From CAIQPS01 sp963721365 (GTDB lineage Bacteria; Actinomycetota; Thermoleophilia; RBG-16-64-13), in contig CAVRJE010000011.1 in NCBI GenBank assembly GCA_963721365.1, positions 1-64,000 of the forward strand: 64,000 bases of DNA, written 5' to 3'. Shown piece by piece: positions 56,160 to 63,137 of the stretch. The position numbers and the translations under genes are program-made. Each line of letters begins with the position of its first letter. Position 1 is the stretch's first letter. The notes under the pieces were generated by a model. It was not told the DNA's origin and ran no database searches. It saw nothing but the letters and a program-made list of their open reading frames with translations.

Positions 56160-56848
56160 TTAGTGAATAGAAGCGGTAAATCCGCATTCTTAAGCCAAAA
56201 AAGCGCCTCTCCTTGCCTTCGCGCCTTTGTCCTCGTATACCACAGTCTGTGACCACTTGTCACGTGTGTTTGTGACCATAGCGTGACCACACAGGCGTCG
56301 CCGGTCTCCGGAGAGGGCTGCGGAGAGCGGCGTCGAGATGGACCTCATCGACTACGACGCGCGGTAGCGGCGGGGAGGCTCTGGTTTCGTCGCCGGACAT
56401 TCAGCCGGTTGAAGGGAGAAGAATTGAGGGGTTCTGGGGACTCGCGGCTGAGCCAAAGAAGGCAAGAACTTGCCGTACGTTGTGGCTCTGCGTGACGAGA
56501 ACGTGACCAAGCGAAGCTTGCATACCGTTTTTTGGCCTTTTCAGGCCTCTTCTTTGCCAACTGACTGCTCACTCGTAGTGAGCAGACCTTGAATTGGGCC
56601 TTCCGCACTACTCGTAACCGGCACGCGTTGAGCACCGGGCGGGCGGAGCGCTCGGAGTATCCTCGGGGTCCGTCGATGTGGTGGCCAGAGTCTTGGTCAC
56701 CTCTCCTCACCTGTGACTTCTTTCCGGGACTGCTGTATGTACTCAGATTCGCTCCCTATCGATCCTAAGTAGAAGTCAATGTCTTCCTGGAGATCATGGA
56801 AATGAGAAACGAAACGGAACTCGACCAATGTGGCTGTCTTGGTGTTGC
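56160..56848. other. Intergenic stretch beside tRNA-Thr, possible relic of an integrated element
   Basis: No gene is recognised in this 689-bp stretch. It is visibly poorer in GC than the flanks and has repeats of GTGACCA (for example near 56244-56290 and 56490-56515), a poly-T patch (TTTTTT at 56528-56533) and a near-copy of the tRNA-Thr anticodon arm at 56567-56585. Short frames exist on both strands but none shows a family motif. One minus-strand patch at 56697-56848 (KTATLVEFRFVSHFHDLQ) looks somewhat protein-like. The region resembles what is left after excision or decay of a tRNA-integrated element. Confidence 0.4.
56567..56585 (+). repeat. Near-identical copy of the tRNA-Thr anticodon arm (att-like)
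   Basis: GCTCACTCGTAGTGAGCAG matches 56113-56131 of the tRNA-Thr gene at 18 of 19 positions (A to G after the anticodon), 454 bp downstream in the same orientation. It keeps the stem-loop but is not part of a tRNA, because acceptor, D and T arms are lacking. Anticodon-arm duplications are the usual mark of tyrosine-integrase attachment sites. Confidence 0.55.
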
Positions 56849-58612
56849 CTACTCCGTTTGTATCACCGGCAGCAGCAGGTGCGAGGGATACTCGGCATTG
56901 TGGAATACCTTGTGCAACACGGTCTTGCTCGAGCACACATGATTGGGGAGGTACTCGGCATAGGTTTCGCCGGCGACGCCCTCCGCCAAGTCCAGACACG
57001 TGATCTCCAGACAGATGTGATGCCCCCGCTCGAACAGGTTGGCGGTCGCGAGGATCTCGACCTGATAGTCGTTGATCTCGCCCGGCACCACCGGCTGGAT
57101 GGTCTCAGGGCTCAGGGTGTGCCAGGGCTTCCAGGGCTTCGAGCGCTCCGGGTCAAGTCGGCGGCGGGAGGCTTTGAGCCAGCCACGTGAGAGCTCCCGC
57201 TCCGGTAGGTTGGCGGGGACGTCGCGCTCCCCGGGGCGCGCCGTTTGCACCGACACATCCGGACCCACGTCCTTGAGTATGACGATCCAGTTCGTATCCT
57301 CCTCATCGAGCGAGGCCCAGAAGGTCAGTGAGACGGGGCCGACCACGAGGGTGTCCTCGGCCAGGGGCTCGGTCAGGTAGCGCAGCCGCTCGATCTTGTT
57401 GGTCTGCGTGGGCGGCATCTGCACGAAGGCATCCGGCGGCTCATTGACGTAGGTGTGCGCAGCCGGCAGGTGGCTCTTGGTACTCAGTTTCTCCCAACTG
57501 TGCAGGTAGTACTTCGTCCACTGCGTCTCCGGGACCGGCCAGCCGTCGAAGGTGCGCCACTTGTTCTCGCCCTGGATCCACATTCTGACCGCCGGGTCGC
57601 GGTTGACCCCATTGTCGACACCTTTCAGCCAGTGGTCGTACCAGCGAATGATCTCGTCGTGCCATTCATGCAGCGGCCGCTCGGCGTGGGCCGGAGGAGT
57701 GGCGAACAGGTGCTTGTGCGGCTGGTCAATGCCGTAGAAGAAGTGCTGGGCTCCCTGCCAGTGCATTTTGTAGGTGTAGGCTCCCTCGAAGGCACCGGTG
57801 ACGAAGGGGATCTTGATCTTCTTGAGTATCTCCTCTGTCTCCTCGATGGTCCCCGGGCGCTCGAAAGGGAAGAGGAGCGGATAGAAGATGCCCGCGTCCC
57901 GCTGCCCGCGGAGCGTGAGGATGTTGTAGAGATTCACGTACATCATGTAGTCGGGGTTCTGCATGGCGGCCTGCCAGGCTTCCTCCACCGGCGGCGGCAA
58001 CTCCGGCGGCGTGCCGATGTTCGTGCGCAGGCTGTTGAAAAGGCCGATGTGGTAAGGCATGGTCTGGATGACCCCGCCCGGGTGCTGGTCGCGGAACCCC
58101 TCGAGACCGCCGTAGCAGCCGCCGGCGTCGAACGGGAAGATGGCCTTTAAGGCTGGGTGCCCCTGGGCCGCCGCTTTCCACTGCTCGGCAGCGAACGCGG
58201 AGATGCCGACCATGCCGACGTTGCCATCGCACCAGGGCTGCTGGGTGATCCACTCGATGGTGTCGTAATGGTCCCACTCGTCGTTCACGCCCACTTGCCC
58301 TTCAGATTTGTGGCCGCCGCGCACTTGGCCGATGACGTGAACATAGCCGTTGGCCACAAGTCGTTTGGAGTCGCCGCCCTCGAGCACCCCGTACCACTGG
58401 GTGGACCAGGCGGGTTGTCCGACCTTGAGGTTCTCAGCCACCTCGACGCGCTGCAGGTCCTTGTTGTGCATGGCGCAGGTGTAGAGCACGGGGAAGGCGC
58501 CGGGCGCGTCCGGGCGGTAGACATCCACCCGGAGGTTGATGCCGTCGCGCATGGGCACCGCGAGGTCGTATTCCTTGATCATCGCGCCGTAATACTGACG
58601 GTCTTCGGGCAT
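56849..58612 (-). CDS. CocE/NonD-family hydrolase (X-Pro dipeptidyl-peptidase-like)
   Basis: An intact 587-residue alpha/beta hydrolase from ATG at 58612. The N-terminus has VPMRDGINLRVDVYRPDAPG, then the nucleophile elbow VGMVGISAFAAEQW (Ser in GISAF), then a lid region (WQAAMQNPDYMMYVNLYN) and a C-terminal jelly-roll domain from about residue 380 (VGPVSLTFWASLDEEDTNWI, DVGPDVSVQ). Members hydrolyse esters or amides, cocaine esterase being the best-known example, and some are X-prolyl peptidases. No signal peptide is seen. It lies 17 bp downstream of the flavoprotein gene in the same operon, so its product or substrate may be the flavoprotein's partner. Confidence 0.85.
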   Translation of the reverse strand: MPEDRQYYGAMIKEYDLAVPMRDGINLRVDVYRPDAPGAFPVLYTCAMHNKDLQRVEVAENLKVGQPAWSTQWYGVLEGGDSKRLVANGYVHVIGQVRGGHKSEGQVGVNDEWDHYDTIEWITQQPWCDGNVGMVGISAFAAEQWKAAAQGHPALKAIFPFDAGGCYGGLEGFRDQHPGGVIQTMPYHIGLFNSLRTNIGTPPELPPPVEEAWQAAMQNPDYMMYVNLYNILTLRGQRDAGIFYPLLFPFERPGTIEETEEILKKIKIPFVTGAFEGAYTYKMHWQGAQHFFYGIDQPHKHLFATPPAHAERPLHEWHDEIIRWYDHWLKGVDNGVNRDPAVRMWIQGENKWRTFDGWPVPETQWTKYYLHSWEKLSTKSHLPAAHTYVNEPPDAFVQMPPTQTNKIERLRYLTEPLAEDTLVVGPVSLTFWASLDEEDTNWIVILKDVGPDVSVQTARPGERDVPANLPERELSRGWLKASRRRLDPERSKPWKPWHTLSPETIQPVVPGEINDYQVEILATANLFERGHHICLEITCLDLAEGVAGETYAEYLPNHVCSSKTVLHKVFHNAEYPSHLLLPVIQTE

Positions 58613-58629
58613 GGTGTCCTCCGAGCGAG

Positions 58630-60351
58630 TTAGGGCTGGAACGGGTAATCGTGAACGGGGACGTCTTCGGTCGAGACGAGCATCTTGCCGTCATTGTCTT
58701 GGAGCAGGATCCATTTGAGCCAGCGCGAGTCATCCCGCCCGGGGAAGTCCTCGCGCAGATGCCAGCCGCGCGATTCGGTGCGCGCGAGTGAGGCTCGATA
58801 GAACATCTCAGCGCAAAGGACCATGGCCCGCGCCTCGTTGGCGGCGGCCAGCTGGTGCGGGTCCTCGGCCGTCAGCTCGGGGATGCGCTCCTGCGCCTGC
58901 AGCGCGAGCCTCAGGGCTTCCTCCAGCCGCTCCTTCTTCTTGTAGATCGAGTATCCGACCGGGGCCACCGCCGCCTGGACTTCTCGCACCAACTCGATGG
59001 GCTTGAGGCCTGAGGCCCGCCCGAACGGCGCGAAGATCTGGCTTCTGAAAGCAGCCGCGGCATCCGCGTCGGGCTCCCCGACGGCGACTTGCTGCGCGTA
59101 CTCCACGGCCGCGGCTCCCGCCCGGATTCCCATCCACGTCGATGAGGTCAAAGCTTTCCCGCGAACCCGGCCGGGCGACGCCGGAACGGCGCCCGCCATC
59201 GCGCACCCGCTGGTGGCGGTGTTGCCGACGGCATAAAGCCCGGGCACCGACGTCGCCATCTGGTGGTCCACCTTCACCGGCGACAGTTCGCCGAGCACCC
59301 CCGGGAAAACCTCGGACACCGGACTGCGCCCATCGGCCTCGGCCGTCTTGGAGAGGAGCCGGCCCCAGAACGCCTCTGCCTTTGGGCGGTTCCACAACAC
59401 GGGCGCGTCATCACCGTGTCCGCCCTTCTCCGTGTGCTTGGTCGTGTGCTGCAGCAGCCAGTTCTCGTCGTTGTGAGTGAACACGGGACCGTTGCCCGCC
59501 ATCATCTCCCGGTACCAGACGGCACCGGCCATGGAGTCGACGTCGGGCTCGAACTTTCCGCGCCACGTCGATAGGAACTCGCCTTTGGCGTTGTACAGGG
59601 CATCTTCGGCGCCGAGCAACGGCTCCTTGCTCCGCTTGTTCACGAGTTGCATGAAGGAGCCGAACTCCGCGTTTCGCATTTGGGCGCCGGCTCGGTAGGC
59701 GGCCGCTATCCCGTCCCCCCGGGCACCACTCCACATCGACAGTAGCCGGTAGCTCTGCCCACCGGTCGCAAGGATCACGGCTTTCGAGCGAAACAGCCGG
59801 CACGAGCCGTCGAGCACACTGAACCCGATGGCTCCTGCAGCGCGCTCCCCCTCCTTGAGTAGGTCCACCACCGCGGTCTTCTCGAGGAATTCGACACCTA
59901 TGCGCTTGGCGTGACGCTGAACTTTCATCTGCGTGTCCAACTCGGCGGCGGCCAGCCGCCAGGGAAGGCCGGGCTTGAAAGTATCGGTGGCGAGGCTTGC
60001 GTCGGCATGGCGGCAGAACGTGTGGCACCACGAGTCGAGCTTCTCGATGACAGCCCGGGATTCGGCCGCGAACTCTCCAAGAAGGAGCTGGTCCTCGAGG
60101 AACATCCCAATGTTGCGGGTGTGGTAGTCCAGGAACTGGTCGATCGGGTCGTCCGGGCCCAGGAACATGAACACGCCGGCGCCCTTGTTCGCCTGCCCTG
60201 CCCATCCGCTGAAGTTCTTGTCCACGACGAGCACGCGGGTCTCCGGTGACTTCTCCTTAGTGGCGATTGCTGCCGCCAGCCCCGCTACCCCTCCACCGAT
60301 GATGAGGACATCGGTCTCGCGGATAGTGCCTAGTCTGTCTAAGGTACTCAT
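58630..60351 (-). CDS. Fumarate reductase/AprA-like FAD flavoprotein, copy 1
   Basis: An intact 573-residue flavoprotein. The FAD motif VLIIGGGVAGLAAAIATKE is at residue 15; the second FAD contact SGWAGQANKGAGVFMF and the later ATGGQSYRLLSMWSGARGDG and TATSGCAMAG-like segments follow the SdhA/FrdA/AprA layout. A C-terminal helical domain with AQERIPELTAEDPHQLAAAN is present. The substrate-binding Arg/His residues of fumarate reductase are not evident, so the AprA-like or another branch is more likely. It overlaps the ferredoxin gene by 4 bases (ATGA), which implies a two-subunit enzyme. A second pair lies at 62854-64000. Confidence 0.8.
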   Translation of the reverse strand: MSTLDRLGTIRETDVLIIGGGVAGLAAAIATKEKSPETRVLVVDKNFSGWAGQANKGAGVFMFLGPDDPIDQFLDYHTRNIGMFLEDQLLLGEFAAESRAVIEKLDSWCHTFCRHADASLATDTFKPGLPWRLAAAELDTQMKVQRHAKRIGVEFLEKTAVVDLLKEGERAAGAIGFSVLDGSCRLFRSKAVILATGGQSYRLLSMWSGARGDGIAAAYRAGAQMRNAEFGSFMQLVNKRSKEPLLGAEDALYNAKGEFLSTWRGKFEPDVDSMAGAVWYREMMAGNGPVFTHNDENWLLQHTTKHTEKGGHGDDAPVLWNRPKAEAFWGRLLSKTAEADGRSPVSEVFPGVLGELSPVKVDHQMATSVPGLYAVGNTATSGCAMAGAVPASPGRVRGKALTSSTWMGIRAGAAAVEYAQQVAVGEPDADAAAAFRSQIFAPFGRASGLKPIELVREVQAAVAPVGYSIYKKKERLEEALRLALQAQERIPELTAEDPHQLAAANEARAMVLCAEMFYRASLARTESRGWHLREDFPGRDDSRWLKWILLQDNDGKMLVSTEDVPVHDYPFQP

Positions 60352-60590
60352 GCCGGGTACCTCGGGCCGCGCTCAAGAACCGAGGGAAAGGGCTTGTCCC
60401 AATCGACGAGCACGCGGATCGCGTCCGTGGGGCAATTGAGCTCACAGAGGTTGCACTGTACGCAATCCTCCGGGTACGCCACCGCCGGCCGCCTTCCGGC
60501 CTCGTCCCAGCGGAACACGTCCACGAAACACGCTTTGTAGCAGATTCTGCAGCCGTTGCACCGGTCCAAATCGACGTGAATTGAGTTCAC
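60348..60590 (-). CDS. Two-cluster 4Fe-4S ferredoxin, copy 1
   Basis: 80 residues from GTG at 60590 (GGAAA upstream). The motifs CNGCRICYKACFVDVFRWD and CVQCNLCELNCPTDAIRVL give eight cysteines for two 4Fe-4S clusters. The second motif has the usual proline. The C-terminal tail (LVDWDKPFPSVLERGPRYP) resembles that of AprB-type small subunits. It overlaps the flavoprotein gene by 4 bases and so probably is its electron-transfer subunit. The longer upstream frame has no support. Confidence 0.85.
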   Translation of the reverse strand: MNSIHVDLDRCNGCRICYKACFVDVFRWDEAGRRPAVAYPEDCVQCNLCELNCPTDAIRVLVDWDKPFPSVLERGPRYPA

Positions 60591-60792
60591 GGCACTTTCC
60601 ACTCTTCCTCTCGTCTGGCAGCCCACAAACGCTCCGGCAAGTACTTCCCGGCCTCAAGTTGGAGGGCCACCATCACGGGAGCCAGACCACCACTCACGAA
60701 AGCCACCTGGTGTGGGGGTCATGTACCGCCCTTTGGCTACTGGTGCCCCGACGTTCCCAGCGGCGGGCTCAAGCCATCTCGCTCACAATTAA

Positions 60793-60843
60793 CTAAACTC
60801 ATTAGCGACGTTCCTAAGACTTGCTTACTAAAGTTAGTTAGTA
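60793..60843. promoter_or_regulatory. Two inverted repeats between ferredoxin and TetR genes
   Basis: TACTAA-AGTTAG-TTAGTA (60826-60843) has 6-bp arms and lies 16 bp before the TetR start. It also contains the tighter repeat ACTAA-AG-TTAGT (60827-60838). A second, CTAA-ACTCA-TTAG, is at 60793-60805. These are in the 269-bp divergent gap. Their CTAA/TTAG half-sites resemble the palindrome at 16518-16535 (ACTAAGTTAATAAAT...), consistent with the related TetR proteins at both loci. Confidence 0.55.
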
Positions 60844-60859
60844 TCACCTGGCTGTTATC

Positions 60860-61528
60860 ATGTCAATCGAAGCGCAGCGGACGGCGTACGGGGACGGCAT
60901 GCAGACAGTGAGCGCCAGGACACCGGCTCGGCGTGGGCGATGGACGCAGGAAGAGCGCCGCGCTCAGGTCGCGGCCCTCACTCTGGAGATAATCGCCCGC
61001 GAAGGGGTCCGGGCGGCGACTCTTACCCGTATCGCCGAGGCTGCCGGCATCGCGACGCCTTCTCTGTACAACCATTTCTCCGGTCGTACGCAGATCCTCG
61101 AAGCTGCCTCGGACCTGCTTCTTGAGCGCGTCCTTGCCTGGCTCGACTCCTCATCCAATCCGAACATGCTCGAACGTCTCCGCGAACTGGGCGGCGCCGT
61201 CCACGAGAGCCGGATAGCCCCCAGCAACGACTGGGTGATTAGACCGCTCTTCGAACTAGCGGTGGCGGCACGTTCGGAAGGCCTGACGGATCGGATGAGA
61301 TCCAACCAGATGGCGGTTCTCCAGCGTTTCATCGACATCGTCGAAGAAGGCAAGAAGCAAGGCACCATCCGCGAAGATGCGGACCCCCGAGTCGTGGGGT
61401 GGAGCGTGATGGGTCTTGGGTGGACCAAAGATTTCGCCCTTCTCGAGGGGCTCGATCAGTTCATCTCAGACGGTACGGCGGACAGGATCCTCGAGAACGT
61501 ACTCGAGAGGATAGCCGTCGGGAGTTAG
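60860..61528 (+). CDS. TetR-family transcriptional regulator, paralogue of the 15.9-kb one
   Basis: 222 residues. The TetR HTH reads RRAQVAALTLEIIAREGVRA, then TLTRIAEAAGIATPSLYNHF. The effector domain has ASDLLLERVLAWLDSSSNPN, MLERLRELGGAVHESRI and QMAVLQRFIDIVEEGKKQGT, and SVMGLGWTKDFALLEGLDQF, all collinear with the regulator at 15850-16473. An extra N-terminal segment (about 30 residues, Arg/Ala rich) precedes the HTH; the ATG at 60899 with GGGG upstream is a possible shorter start. It is divergent from the ferredoxin-flavoprotein-CocE operon, which it likely represses. Confidence 0.85.
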   Translation: MSIEAQRTAYGDGMQTVSARTPARRGRWTQEERRAQVAALTLEIIAREGVRAATLTRIAEAAGIATPSLYNHFSGRTQILEAASDLLLERVLAWLDSSSNPNMLERLRELGGAVHESRIAPSNDWVIRPLFELAVAARSEGLTDRMRSNQMAVLQRFIDIVEEGKKQGTIREDADPRVVGWSVMGLGWTKDFALLEGLDQFISDGTADRILENVLERIAVGS

Positions 61529-61773
61529 CCGCGAGCCAGTAACGCTGTCACCCGCTACTGGACCGGTCATCATGGTCTCGGCGCGTGGAAAAGGATCGTT
61601 GAGCGCTCACCGACGTTGTCGGCTGCGGCAAATCCTCCTGGTAGCTCCTGCCCGTCGTCATTTCGTCCTGCCGACCACCTTGGTCATCTCCACCTGGTCG
61701 TTTCAGGCCGACCGTTCCCCTCGATGGTCCGCGCGGGGAAGGCCGGGAGCGAGAACTCCCCTCTTGACATTTG

Positions 61774-61809
61774 GGTGAGATATATTTAATAATGTAGTTC
61801 TTAATAGTG
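61774..61809 (+). promoter_or_regulatory. TTGACA box and TTAATARTG direct repeats upstream of the MerR-TetR gene
   Basis: TTGACA (61774-61779) lies 52 bp before the likely start. TTAATAATG (61786-61794) and TTAATAGTG (61801-61809) are direct repeats 15 bp apart, within an AT-rich patch. A good -10 box at the right distance is not obvious, which fits a MerR-type promoter with odd spacing. Evidence is visual only. Confidence 0.35.
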
Positions 61810-61830
61810 TTCCAGCCGGGGGCCCAGTCC

Positions 61831-62866
61831 ATGCGTCTGCTGCGGATATCGGAGCTCGAGGAACTCAGTGGGGTGCCACGCCAGGTCATCTACTTCTACG
61901 TTCGGCGTGGATTGCTGCCCGTCGCCCAGAAGGCTAGCGCCACCCGCGCCATCTACACGGACGAGCATCTGGCGCTGTTGCAGCAGATCACGGCCCTGAA
62001 GGAAGAAGGGCTGAGCATCAAGCAGATCAAGCGTCGACTCGCCGTGCAGATCCAACAAGCGGGCACGAGCGATGTCGATCTGGCCGCCGAGCAGTTGCAG
62101 CAGCGCCGGGAGGCGATTCTTCACGAAGCCGCCAGGCAGTTCGCGGAGAAGGGCTACGACCGCACGCGTATCGGCGACATAGTCCAGGCCTTCGGGATAG
62201 CCCCGCAGGCGCTGTACGACTTCTTCCCGACGAAACATCACCTCTTCGTCGCCTGTTACAACGTCTACGTAGATTGGATGAGAGAGCAGATCGAACCGCA
62301 CGCGCAGGCCGAGACCGATCTCGCGGCCAAGGCGCGCGTGGCGCATGTACGCCAACCTTGGAATCAGGGCTCTCAGCCCTGAGCTACAGGCCCTCGCTCA
62401 GATCGAGTCCCTGCGTGAAAAGGGGGACGAACTCCGCACGTTGATCCGCGATACATGGCTGTCTGTCTTGGCGCCGATGATTCAGGACCTCGCCACCGTC
62501 CGCTCTCAGGACGAGACTCCGGCGTTTCTCTCGGACGAGCTCGTCGCATTCGGGCTCGTAGGTGCTTTCGGCACGATGCTGATGCGTGCGAGTTGGGATG
62601 ACAAGTACACGGCCAAAGATGCCATGCAGAACATGATGGCGATCGACATGGCGATAGAGGCTGTCTACGAAGGCCGGCTAGACATATCTCAGTCGATGGC
62701 CGGCGTAGCCGGGTTGATCGACCACCTCAGCAAGTTGCCACCGCCGGGGTTACCGCCCCGACCCGCTTCGTCCGGCACGGCCTGCCGACGAAGGGACCGC
62801 CGACGACGTAGAAGACCACGGTCAAGTGCTCTGAAATCGAACAGGAGAGCTTCATGCACACGATAA
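61831..62866 (+). CDS. MerR-TetR double-HTH transcriptional regulator (frameshifted)
   Basis: From the ATG at 61831 the first 75 residues are a MerR HTH and wing: LLRISELEELSGVPRQVIYF, YVRRGLLPVAQ, and TDEHLALLQQITALKEEGLS. A linker of about 20 residues leads to a complete TetR HTH: REAILHEAARQFAEKGYDRT, then RIGDIVQAFGIAPQALYDFF. The TetR ligand domain continues after an indel near 62340 (YANLGIRALSPELQALAQIE, VAFGLVGAFGTMLMRASWDD). The last 40 residues are Arg-rich and probably out of frame; the natural end may be near 62760-62815. An alternative GTG start at 61807 exists. It is upstream of the second ferredoxin/flavoprotein pair. Confidence 0.8.
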
Positions 62867-63111
62867 CGATCGATCTTGAGAAATGCACCGGATGCAGGAA
62901 GTGCTATCAGGCGTGTTTCGTCGACGTCATCCGCTTCGACGAAAAGAGCAAGAAGGCTTACGCCAAGTATCCCGAGGAGTGCGCCCTCTGCTGCTGGTGT
63001 GAGCTCCGGTGTCCGTCAGGCGCTATCAAAGTGGTAGCCAACAATCCAGTAAGGATCCCAGAGCCATTTCCCGCGACTGAGTACCCCAAGACGTACGTAC
63101 GAGACCTGTAG
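62854..63111 (+). CDS. Two-cluster 4Fe-4S ferredoxin, copy 2
   Basis: 85 residues from ATG at 62854, with AGGAGAG 5 bases upstream. CTGCRKCYQACFVDVIRFDE and CALCCWCELRCPSGAIKVV each hold one 4Fe-4S cluster. In the second motif an additional Cys (CALCCWC) makes an unusual doublet. It is collinear with the ferredoxin at 60348-60590, with the same CFVDV block. The flavoprotein gene follows 26 bp later on the same strand, as in copy 1 except for lack of overlap. Confidence 0.9.
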   Translation: MHTITIDLEKCTGCRKCYQACFVDVIRFDEKSKKAYAKYPEECALCCWCELRCPSGAIKVVANNPVRIPEPFPATEYPKTYVRDL

Positions 63112-63137
63112 CTGCCTACAAGAAGGAAGTCCAGATC

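Noticed and set aside
55958..56290. Minus-strand ORF of 110 residues over the tRNA-Thr gene
   Set aside because: Its AGNRTPDLL and LCHLSYVGA stretch is the familiar spurious translation of the antisense of tRNA-Thr.
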